Source: an uncultured Eubacteriales bacterium (lineage in GTDB: Bacteria; Bacillota; Clostridia; Christensenellales; Aristaeellaceae). From it: a DNA stretch of 64,000 nt. The translations under genes were made by a program, and so were the position numbers. Below the pieces are notes generated by a model. The model was not told where the DNA came from. It saw nothing but the letters and a program-made list of their open reading frames with translations, and ran no database searches. Positions 26,955 to 34,083 of this stretch are shown here, in pieces; position 1 is the first letter of the stretch, and each line of letters opens with the position of its first letter. The DNA lies in NCBI GenBank assembly GCA_902765395.1, contig CACWZP010000012.1, positions 1 to 64,000 on the forward strand, in the 5' to 3' direction.

Positions 26955-27273
26955 ATTTGTTCACTGCTCCCTTCCGCCGTTGCAGAGCTGGAGAAGCGCG
27001 TCTCTCAGGCAGAAGAGCAGCTCGATTTGTTGATGCAGAGTACACAAAAAAGTGTGTTCGAGCTGCAAAAACAATTACACTGGGGGCAACAAGTATTGCC
27101 GGTACTGCGGCGCGTTGCTGGGAATGCCCATCTTTATCGTCGAAAAACTTGAAAGCATTTATGGGCCAGAACCCGTCACAAGCACCCACGAATGCAAAAA
27201 CTGTGTCTATAGCTGGGATACATCTCTGATGATCGATGAAGAATGGTGGTGCCCAAATGCGGCAGGGGGGTGA
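26955..27273 (+). pseudogene. Remnant of a coiled-coil, zinc-ribbon protein
   Basis: A frame without its own start reads AELEKRVSQAEEQLDLLMQSTQK, a short coiled coil. It is cut at a six-A run (27046-27051). One base less would continue into CSSCKNNYTGGNKYCRYCGALLG, a zinc-ribbon pair of CxxC motifs, and then HECKNCVYSW and WWCPNAAGG to the TGA at 27271-27273. A GTG at 27052 could start the ribbon part alone (73 residues), but no ribosome site supports it. N-terminus missing; function unknown. It precedes the EssC-like gene. Confidence 0.45.
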
Positions 27274-27419
27274 TGATCTATGAGCCGGGCAGACTGCCAT
27301 TGTCATCTTATCCTCCTGTGTTCTGAGCGCGTTTTCCAGATTCCGCCGACTGGGAACATTGGAGCGTGCTGCTGGCACATGAGCACATTCAAGCGCTGGC
27401 TGTCAGCATCCGGGGATAA
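27273..27419 (+). pseudogene. Short interrupted frame coupled to the zinc-ribbon frame
   Basis: An ATG at 27273 overlaps the preceding stop as TGATG and has a G-rich ribosome-like site. It gives 17 residues to a TGA at 27324-27326. The same frame then stays open for 30 more residues (DSADWEHWSVLLAHEHIQAL) to TAA. It may be a small gene broken by a nonsense change, or chance. Confidence 0.25.
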
Positions 27420-27467
27420 GCTTCGGACCCGGCAGCCGTTCCCCAATTCAATCAAGGAGGCTAATCC

Positions 27468-30400
27468 ATGGACAAGGATACTGTTCGTTTAAGCGAATTC
27501 AGGCCCAGGGATCGCATTTGGCATGGTTATCTCTATCACTGGGTGCGGAATGGCCTGAACCAGGTGGAGATCTCCGGATACAACGGTGATGTGAAGGAAA
27601 TGAAAAGACTATTCGTTCCCTCGGCCATCAACTACCGAGCGGTGGTCAGCATTGGCGATAACGCCTTTCAAAGATTCCGTGACCTGAATTGCATCCACTT
27701 TCCCGACACCGTGGAAAGCATCGGCAGGGACGTCCTTTCCTCCGATCATCCCATCGCCCTGTTCATCCCCGAGAGCGTGGGCCATATCGATGACGATGCC
27801 TTCTCCTCCTGTGCACAGTGGGGGCTGTTCTTCGTGAAGCGCGGCTCTTATGCGGAAAAGTATTGCGGTGCGCTCAGGCTTCGGTATTCTTACTATGGCG
27901 AGGACGAAGAGGGCATCCCGTCCCGCGTGTCGCTTCTCGACCTTTACGGCGTGCATCGCGTCAAGGAGCTGAATACCTGGGAGGCATGGTGCAGCAATAA
28001 GATCTGGGAGGGGGTTTGGTTCCACTTTGGCCTTGCCGCCGACTCGAGGGTGTGCACTCTGAATATTAACGAAAGAATACACGGTCCACACGGGCTGATC
28101 GGCGGAGCGGCCGGTTCTGGAAAGACCACTGCGCTGCAAACTATCGTGCTCTCCCTGGCGCTCAATTACAGCCCGGACCAGCTTCAATTCGTCCTGATAG
28201 ACCGCAACGGCGGCGGGCTGGCCGAGCTCGCCGGGCTGCCGCATGTCGCCGGCTTTATCAGCAGTGATCAGGGCAACGATATGATCAATCACGCAATGGC
28301 GGGACTCTTTCATGAATTGTGCCAACGCGAAAGACTTTTGCGAAGGCAGAACTGCAGCCACGTTGATGATTATAATGAAATGTACGGTTTCGATCCGGAC
28401 GCTGTCCGAGTACCGCATCTGGTCTGGATCGTCGACGGCTTCGATGTGCTGCAGCGGGAGAATCCAGACGCCATGCGTGAGCTGATCAGCATGTCACGAT
28501 CCGCCAGATCATTGGGGACGCATTTGATCATGGCCGCAGAGGATATCTCCGCAGCCGTGAACGATACGATCTGGAGCATTGCCCACCTCCACATATGCCT
28601 GGGCGTGCGATCCCAGCGCGATTCCCTGGCCATGCTCTGTACCCTGGACGCCATGGACATCAAAACGCCGGGGCGCTGTGTCGTGCAGATTACTGACAAG
28701 TGCTATGCGGTGGACAGGGTGCAAATCGCTTCTCCCCGTGTTCCCTGCGCCAAGGGTGAAGGGCGCATTGAAACGCTGCAGATATCGGATGATTCGGAAA
28801 GCGAGCACAGGTTCATACAGGAACAATACCTGGCTGAGGCGGAACGCCGCGGCGCACAACTGATTGAGATCATCATCGAGCACATCTGCGATACGGCGCG
28901 CGAGCATGGCGTGAGCAATGCGAAGGCTCTGTGGGTTCCCCCGATGCGTTCAGAACTCTGCCTGGGCGATATGCAGGCCTTCGTTGACAGCTTTGTGCGC
29001 GGCGGGGTATACCTGAACCAGCCAGAGGAGATTTCTTGCCTGCTGGGAATGCTGGACGATACATCGAATGCCTGCTACATCCCCTGGACGGTGAACCTGT
29101 CCCGGGAGGGAAACCTTCTGCTGGCGGGCCAGAGCGGCTCCGGCAAGTCCACCGCCATAGAGAGCATGATCTTTTCTCTGTGCGGCCGCTACGATCCGGC
29201 CCATCTGAACATCTATGTCGTGTCCGGTGAGCATCAGAGCTGGAGGCAGCTCGAGGAATTGCCCCAGGTTGGCGGCTGGCTGATTGAGGACCGGGACCTT
29301 GAGACGCAGCGGCTCATTGGCATGCTGACCGAGGAGGCTGCGCGCAGGGCAAGCCTGTTCAAGCAGACCGCCTCTGACAGCTTCGTGGCCTGCAATCACG
29401 CCCTGTCGCAGCGGGGCGTCGCGTCTGTGCCCGCCATCGTTCTGTTCGTCGACAGCTTCGGATGGTTCATGAATGCGTTTGAAGACAGCGAGGACGTCGT
29501 CTATGGATTCCGCAGGCTGATCAAAGATGGCGGCAGATACGGCATCCATGTCGTGGCGACGGCGCAGAGCATGAACGAAATTCCTGAAAAGCTGCGCTCC
29601 TCCTTCAGCCGCGTTGCCATGAAACAGCGCGACTGCAACGCATACCGGGACGTTCTGGACAATCATTTTTCCTATGAAACGCTTCCCGATGACGCCGGCC
29701 CCGGGCACGCGCTTGTGCGCATCAAAGGCGAATGGAAGGCCATGGAAGTCCAGATCGGTCTGGCTGGCGCAGTGCCCAACCTTCCGTCCGACCAACCGCC
29801 CGTCTGGCATGAGGATGCCTTCTACAGCACGCATGTTTTCCCGCGTAACGACAGACACTTCCCGGATCAAAGCGAGCGGTTTACAGATGCCATGTCTCTG
29901 GTCAACGGATTGGCCGGCAACTGGAAGGGCCCACGGCCCGAATCGCCCTATATCTTCCAAGGGGGCTCCTACAGCTTCGAGTCCTTTGCAGGCCTTCCGG
30001 AATTCAGGCGGCTCCTGGGTACCCATTACATGCTGCCTGTGGGCATCGATGCCGACAAGGGTACGGTGGTTTCCATCGACCTTGAAAAGGATTACTCCAT
30101 GCTGGTGATCGGATCGGAGAAGCCGGCCATCACCAACCAACTCATGGTCATTGCGCGCTCACTGGTCATGCGCGGGGCGGAGGTCCATGTCATCGGCGGG
30201 CCGCGCTGGGCGTCATTCTGCGAGGCATTTGGCATCGCGCTGTACCGGACTGAGGATGAGGTCGCCGCCTTTGTCGACCGCTTCGTTGCCGAAGTCCCTC
30301 AGGTGCGCCAGCGCCTGAAAAAGCAGGCCGAGGCGCTGGGCCTGGACCAGGTCAGACGCCAGGCGCTGGAATTCAGGCCCTACGCCATCATCGTCGACGA

Positions 30401-30848
30401 TGTCGAGACGCTGGTCAAGGGCTATACCGACGAGCGCTTCACCAAGAGCCCTGTGCAGCTGTTGGAGGAGTACTGCCAGGCTTGCCCTGCTTCGGAAGAA
30501 GCCGTTCAGACCCTGCCGCCCGGGATCGCTCCCGGCCAGAATCCGGCGCGCAAATTCCCGGCCAGGCAGTTCATCCAGGGTGTGATTGGGCAAGCGGCTG
30601 TCACTGCGCAGTATTACAATATCTCTGTCTTCGCGGGATTGTCCACGGGTGAGTGGGGCGTTAGCAACTCAGAACCCGTCAAGTCCCTGATGAACATGAA
30701 GCGGGGCATCGGGATCGGCATCGAGCGGAGGATCAAAGCCTTCCCCTTCCAGGGTGAGCTGGAGAAGAGGCCCGCCGACAGAGGCTTCATGCAGATTGGC
30801 ACAGACACCCTGCGCCTGCATGTGCCGACGATACTGAAAGAGGAATAA
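27468..30848 (+). CDS. EssC/FtsK-like triple ATPase with leucine-rich N-terminus, no membrane spans
   Basis: A 1,126-residue protein. Residues about 50-135 form a BspA-like leucine-rich segment (VVSIGDNAFQRF, IHFPDTVESIGRDVL, LFIPESVGHIDDDAF). Then come three FtsK/SpoIIIE-type modules as in the type VII secretion ATPase EssC: module 1 with Walker A GAAGSGKTT (213-221) and Walker B VWIVDGFD; module 2 with GQSGSGKST (554-562) and VLFVDSFG; module 3 degenerate (VIGSEKP near 876). Walker B lacks the usual Glu after Asp in modules 1 and 2. No transmembrane segments are seen, unlike EssC. AGGAGG precedes the ATG. The radical SAM gene follows at 13 bp. It may be a pump working with a separate membrane partner, or a soluble remodelling machine. 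Confidence 0.8.
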   Translation: MDKDTVRLSEFRPRDRIWHGYLYHWVRNGLNQVEISGYNGDVKEMKRLFVPSAINYRAVVSIGDNAFQRFRDLNCIHFPDTVESIGRDVLSSDHPIALFIPESVGHIDDDAFSSCAQWGLFFVKRGSYAEKYCGALRLRYSYYGEDEEGIPSRVSLLDLYGVHRVKELNTWEAWCSNKIWEGVWFHFGLAADSRVCTLNINERIHGPHGLIGGAAGSGKTTALQTIVLSLALNYSPDQLQFVLIDRNGGGLAELAGLPHVAGFISSDQGNDMINHAMAGLFHELCQRERLLRRQNCSHVDDYNEMYGFDPDAVRVPHLVWIVDGFDVLQRENPDAMRELISMSRSARSLGTHLIMAAEDISAAVNDTIWSIAHLHICLGVRSQRDSLAMLCTLDAMDIKTPGRCVVQITDKCYAVDRVQIASPRVPCAKGEGRIETLQISDDSESEHRFIQEQYLAEAERRGAQLIEIIIEHICDTAREHGVSNAKALWVPPMRSELCLGDMQAFVDSFVRGGVYLNQPEEISCLLGMLDDTSNACYIPWTVNLSREGNLLLAGQSGSGKSTAIESMIFSLCGRYDPAHLNIYVVSGEHQSWRQLEELPQVGGWLIEDRDLETQRLIGMLTEEAARRASLFKQTASDSFVACNHALSQRGVASVPAIVLFVDSFGWFMNAFEDSEDVVYGFRRLIKDGGRYGIHVVATAQSMNEIPEKLRSSFSRVAMKQRDCNAYRDVLDNHFSYETLPDDAGPGHALVRIKGEWKAMEVQIGLAGAVPNLPSDQPPVWHEDAFYSTHVFPRNDRHFPDQSERFTDAMSLVNGLAGNWKGPRPESPYIFQGGSYSFESFAGLPEFRRLLGTHYMLPVGIDADKGTVVSIDLEKDYSMLVIGSEKPAITNQLMVIARSLVMRGAEVHVIGGPRWASFCEAFGIALYRTEDEVAAFVDRFVAEVPQVRQRLKKQAEALGLDQVRRQALEFRPYAIIVDDVETLVKGYTDERFTKSPVQLLEEYCQACPASEEAVQTLPPGIAPGQNPARKFPARQFIQGVIGQAAVTAQYYNISVFAGLSTGEWGVSNSEPVKSLMNMKRGIGIGIERRIKAFPFQGELEKRPADRGFMQIGTDTLRLHVPTILKEE

Positions 30849-30861
30849 AGGACATCACAAC

Positions 30862-31902
30862 ATGCAGACTGCGCTATATCAACTGGATACCCTCGTCTGG
30901 GAACTGACGCTGCGGTGCTGCTTCTCCTGCGCCCACTGCGGCTCCTCGGCTGGCCGGGGAAGCGATGACGAGTTGACGCGGGAGGAGGCTCTGGATGCGG
31001 CCCGACAGATCGTGCTGCTGAAGTGCAGGCGGGTCGTACTGATCGGGGGAGAGATCTTCCTGTGTGAATATTGGGAGGAAGTGGCCAGGACCCTCACGAG
31101 CGCTGGCGTCGACGTCAGCGTGATTACCAACGGCTATCTGTTGGACGATAAGACCATCGACGCGCTGGCTGTCGCCGGCGTGCGGCATGTGTCCTTCTCA
31201 GTGGATGGGACGCGGGAAGTCCACGATGCCATACGCGTGGCGGGCAGCTATGATCGCTGCATGGAGGGCATAGCCCGGCTGAAGGCGCGCGGATTCTTCG
31301 TGTCCGTGATCACCACGGTGAGCCGCCGGAACACAGGCACTCTTGAAGCACTGTATGCCGCCCTGCGCGAAACCGGTATCGATGCCTGGCAGATCCAGGC
31401 CTGCATCCCCATGGGAAACGCGGACCGGGAATCCGCGCTTACCATGGAAGAGTATGCCGGCGTCGTCCGCTTCGTCAAGCGTCATGTGTTCCAGCCGGGC
31501 CTTCGGATGGGCATCGCGGACACCATCGGCTATTACATGACGGGCGACGGATACCTGCGCGGCAACCCAAGCGGGCGCGGTTTCTACGGTGGTTGCGGCG
31601 CGGGCCTGCGCTCGGCGGCCATAGACAGCCATGGAAACGTGAGGGGCTGTGAAGCCATGCGGGCCGACTGCTTCATCGAGGACAATCTGAGACACCGGAG
31701 CCTGGTCGGGATCTGGAACGACCCGGGCGCGTTCCGCTATAACCGCAGCTTTGACGTGAAGGACCTGAGCGGCCAGTGCGCTTCCTGTCCCCATGCCGGG
31801 GTATGCAAGGGCGGCTGCAGGGCCATGAATTATCACACGTGTGGAGATATGCTTCACACGGTCAACTGTCTGAGGAATTACAGAGGAGGCGTTGAAATAT
31901 GA
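30862..31902 (+). CDS. Radical SAM/SPASM enzyme
   Basis: A 346-residue radical SAM protein. The cluster motif CxxxCxxC is Cys19, Cys23 and Cys26 (RCCFSCAHC), followed by GGEIFL in the SAM-binding strand. A C-terminal SPASM domain with CGAGLRSAAIDSHGNVRGC and CASCPHAGVCKGGC...NCLR can bind auxiliary iron-sulfur clusters. Such enzymes mature ribosomal peptides (sactionine, thioether or C-C links) or modify proteins such as sulfatases. It is translationally coupled (ATGA, 31899-31902) to a cysteine-rich protein, which is the obvious candidate substrate or partner. The substrate is unproven. Confidence 0.9.
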   Translation: MQTALYQLDTLVWELTLRCCFSCAHCGSSAGRGSDDELTREEALDAARQIVLLKCRRVVLIGGEIFLCEYWEEVARTLTSAGVDVSVITNGYLLDDKTIDALAVAGVRHVSFSVDGTREVHDAIRVAGSYDRCMEGIARLKARGFFVSVITTVSRRNTGTLEALYAALRETGIDAWQIQACIPMGNADRESALTMEEYAGVVRFVKRHVFQPGLRMGIADTIGYYMTGDGYLRGNPSGRGFYGGCGAGLRSAAIDSHGNVRGCEAMRADCFIEDNLRHRSLVGIWNDPGAFRYNRSFDVKDLSGQCASCPHAGVCKGGCRAMNYHTCGDMLHTVNCLRNYRGGVEI

Positions 31903-32489
31903 AATCACCCATTGAAGCCAAGGCCCATGTCATGGAGCGCTTTGACAGGATCCATTCCCGGAATCACCGGATACTGCAGCTGCTTCGAACGCTCCGCAAA
32001 GGCTGCGGGGAGATGGAGGATGCCGAAATCCGCGACAGCCTGGACGGCCTGATTGCCGTGGTCTGCGTTGCGGACAGGTTTGCTTCCGATTTACAGCAGC
32101 ACATCGACACGGCGTTCCCCAATGGCCTGTGCTGCCGGGGCAGCGACTGCAAAAGCATGTGGATGGGGTGTTGCACCGATTCTTCAATAAATGATATCTA
32201 CCATGAGATCAATCAAAATCTCGATACCCTCGCTGATAAGACCAAGGACATCATCCGCGTGGCGGACGGCGCTTTGGAAACTCTGCATGGGCGGGATGGC
32301 AAGAGCGATCTGTCTCAAGCCCTGGAGCTTCTCTGGGCGAACCTGGATGACATATCGTTCTGCCGGAAAAGTATGGAGGTATCGGGGAAAGAAGCGTTTG
32401 AAACGGTCTACACGCTGGTCTATGCGGCGCCTGACAGCATGCGTTTTGACGTGGATTTCGAAGCTGGGAATAATATCTTCTGGGAATAG
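31899..32489 (+). CDS. Cysteine-rich helical protein coupled to the radical SAM gene
   Basis: A 196-residue mostly helical protein of no family I recognise. Two helical halves (about 5-72 and 95-175) flank a compact cysteine patch at residues 78-92: CCRGSDCKSMWMGCC. Five of its eight cysteines lie there, and W88-M89-G90 forms a WxG between the helical halves, reminiscent of but longer than WXG100 substrates of type VII ATPases. The start overlaps the radical SAM stop. It could be a modified substrate, a metal-binding chaperone or an adaptor for the EssC-like ATPase. All of these are inference from context. Confidence 0.75.
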   Translation: MKSPIEAKAHVMERFDRIHSRNHRILQLLRTLRKGCGEMEDAEIRDSLDGLIAVVCVADRFASDLQQHIDTAFPNGLCCRGSDCKSMWMGCCTDSSINDIYHEINQNLDTLADKTKDIIRVADGALETLHGRDGKSDLSQALELLWANLDDISFCRKSMEVSGKEAFETVYTLVYAAPDSMRFDVDFEAGNNIFWE

Positions 32490-32565
32490 TATTTTATTAA
32501 TCGGCAATGTCTCATGGGCCAGGATGCAAAATGGATGGAGTACAGCGATTTGCCCGGAGCTCGGC

Positions 32566-32868
32566 ATGAGCGAGGACGCGCTGTACCGGCGCGGATGGGT
32601 GGCCTGCGTGCTGTACATGATCGAGCGGTACAGGCAGCGCAACAGAGACAAGCCGCATCCAGGGGACAGGATGAGGGCGAAACTGCTTGAGATGCGAGCC
32701 ATCGACGGCCTGACGATGCGGAAGATGAGCGACAGGCTGAACGAGGAGATGCCCTACGCGACGGGTACGTACACGCCCATGAGGCTGCGCAGGTACATGG
32801 AGCCGATCGTTCAGGACGTGGCCGAGGAAGCCCTGAAGCGAGGACTGATTAGAGGGACCCAAAAATAA
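32566..32868 (+). CDS. Small helical protein of unknown function
   Basis: A 100-residue protein starting MSEDALYRRGWVACVLYMIE at ATG 32566, with GGAG 6 nt upstream. An upstream in-frame ATG (32524) would add 14 residues. It is rich in Arg and Glu, probably all-helical, with a possible DNA-binding helix pair around DGLTMRKMSDRLNEEM. It is the last gene of the radical SAM operon, followed immediately by a terminator. No function is recognised; a regulator or an element-maintenance protein is possible. Confidence 0.55.
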   Translation: MSEDALYRRGWVACVLYMIERYRQRNRDKPHPGDRMRAKLLEMRAIDGLTMRKMSDRLNEEMPYATGTYTPMRLRRYMEPIVQDVAEEALKRGLIRGTQK

Positions 32869-32870
32869 AA

Positions 32871-32903
32871 AAAGCCCGAGAGCCGCAAGGCTCCCGGGCT
32901 TTT
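32871..32903 (+). terminator. Terminator of the island's right operon
   Basis: AAAGCCCG/CGGGCTTT and GAGCC/GGCTC stems separated by one mismatch, GCAA loop, ending in TTTT. It directly follows the 100-residue gene. Confidence 0.85.
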
Positions 32904-32929
32904 GTCATGCCTGCTTCTTGTGAAGCGAT

Positions 32930-33205
32930 ATGTCGATGCCCCATGTCTACAACGGAAGGTTGCCGCAGGGCGCTGGAAGGCGCTCAGACCGTCTCCCGGA
33001 CGGCTGGCGGCATCTCCCAAAGGCTCAGATGTACGACCTCAGACACACCTTCTGCTCGCTTCTGTACGACGCAGACGTCGATGTGAAGACCACACAGTAT
33101 CTGATGGGCCATGGTTCCCTGGAGATCACCCTCAAAATCTACACCCACCTGTCCGAGATCAAGAAGAAGCGCTCCTACGATAAACTCCTCGATTATTTCG
33201 AGTAA
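32930..33205 (+). pseudogene. Truncated tyrosine recombinase (integrase) remnant
   Basis: Only the C-terminal catalytic end is present. From about 33015 the frame reads MYDLRHTFCSLLYDAD (Arg and His of box II), TTQYLMGHGSLEITLKIYTHL (the GH and the nucleophile Tyr), then a basic tail to TAA. The N-terminal arm- and core-binding domains and the first catalytic Arg are missing, so the product cannot recombine DNA. It lies 75 bp before the right attachment repeat, the usual place for the integrase of a tRNA-inserted island. Confidence 0.85.
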
Positions 33206-33229
33206 GATTGTCGTCAGAATTGTCGTCAG
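33205..33229 (+). repeat. Doubled TTGTCGTCA motif, right copy
   Basis: The sequence matches 19462-19486 at 24 of 25 positions and starts at the integrase stop codon. It is a candidate arm-type site for integrase or excisionase, or the mark of an earlier tandem element. Confidence 0.6.
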
Positions 33230-33280
33230 GACAACCCCAAATGCCTGCAATTACAGCATATTAAGTTGGATTTTCTCAAT

Positions 33281-33325
33281 CTCCGACTCTGAAGACCGTG
33301 GGTTCGAATCCCGCCGGGCACGCCA
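33281..33325 (+). repeat. Right attachment repeat (attR) of the tRNA-Arg island
   Basis: A perfect 45-bp copy of the tRNA-Arg 3' half, without a 5' half, so not a functional tRNA. With 19294-19338 it bounds a 14-kb element. Confidence 0.93.
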
Positions 33326-33331
33326 TGGAAA

Positions 33332-33358
33332 ACCGCCTGAAAGGGCGGTTTTTTTTGT
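33332..33358 (+). terminator. Terminator downstream of attR
   Basis: AACCGCC-TGAAA-GGGCGGTT followed by a run of T. It was probably the original terminator of the tRNA gene before the island inserted. Confidence 0.75.
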
Positions 33359-33437
33359 GGCATTCCCGGCGGGATGATCGAATCCACTTGCGAAAGGCAA
33401 TAGGGGCGTGCGAAGCCGCGGCACGAAGCGACGCTAA

Positions 33438-33453
33438 CCCGCCGGGCACGCCA
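33438..33453 (+). repeat. Third, 16-bp partial copy of the tRNA 3' end
   Basis: CCCGCCGGGCACGCCA is identical to the last 16 bases of tRNA-Arg including CCA. It lies 113 bp beyond attR and is followed by its own hairpin-T terminator (about 33464-33496). It suggests an older insertion at the same tRNA that was later eroded. Confidence 0.6.
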
Positions 33454-33499
33454 GTCATATATCACAGCCGATCCCAGAAAAGGGTGTCGGCTTTTTAGC

Positions 33500-33781
33500 G
33501 TGGTAGGGATTCTGACCTGTTGGACGAGGCCAAGGCCATGAAGAAGCCATGACGCGTGCACAAAGGGGCTTGCTTGGCTTGTGCGGTGGGGGAATGGCGG
33601 TCGATTCAAGTGGCTTTGGACTGGCAATGGGATACATGAAACAGTTACGTGACTGGAACTACGTGTATGAAAACCGTCCCACATAGGGTGAGATGGCCGA
33701 ATTGTGACTGAAATGGGGGAAAATATGTTTATGGCGGAGCAATATTTCCTCATGAAATTTAATAAATGCCATTATATATAG
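33500..33781. other. Intergenic stretch before the adhesin promoter
   Basis: No gene, RNA or known motif is recognised here. Short frames present are not supported by ribosome sites. The last 80 bases become AT-rich as they approach the adhesin promoter. Confidence 0.6.
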
Positions 33782-33810
33782 TAGACAACGGTGTCTGCAT
33801 ATGGTATAAT
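33782..33810 (+). promoter_or_regulatory. Promoter of the giant adhesin gene
   Basis: TAGACA (33782-33787), 17 nt, TATAAT (33805-33810). An inverted repeat AGACA-ACGG-TGTCT (33783-33796) overlaps the -35 and could be an operator. Confidence 0.75.
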
Positions 33811-33816
33811 ATAACT

Positions 33817-34083
33817 GAAGTAAATATCGGTTTAACGAATTTGTCCCAAATGCACCGTCAAACCGATGGGTACAATTGGCATACCGGATCGCTTCTGCGA
33901 CCGGGGGGGCAACGATAAAACTGAATATGGTAACGACTCTTCACCAGGATGAGTGCATCCTGGTGGGTACTGCATGTTTTGGAGTTTAGAGAGGCTAAAA
34001 CGTTTTCGGAAAGATTGCAGACAAGCACGACCGAGTTGGGATTTATCAAGCAGAGGAATACAATATAGAAGGAGAGTTGGGCA
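33817..34083 (+). promoter_or_regulatory. Long structured leader RNA of the adhesin gene
   Basis: About 267 nt separate the promoter from the ATG. Three clear helices can form: ATCGGTTT (33826-33833) with AAACCGAT (33860-33867); CCGG-A-TCGC (33884-33892) with GCGACCGG (33897-33904); and CACCAGGAT (33942-33950) with ATCCTGGTG (33957-33965). I could not match it to a known riboswitch class, including both c-di-GMP classes. AAGGAGA sits before the start codon. Confidence 0.5.

Noticed and set aside
27280-27492. 70-codon frame before the EssC-like gene
   Set aside because: No ribosome site, Cys/Leu/Pro-rich, and it overlaps the start of the EssC-like gene.
33281-33325. Second tRNA-Arg gene
   Set aside because: Only the 3' half is present; no acceptor 5' strand or D-arm can be formed upstream.
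33226-33753. Minus-strand frames with GGIRTHGLQSRR and AGFEPTVFRVGD
   Set aside because: They cover the right tRNA-half repeat and are antisense artefacts of the same kind.
33817-34083. c-di-GMP class I or II riboswitch
   Set aside because: The conserved core words of either class were not found; only generic hairpins remain.
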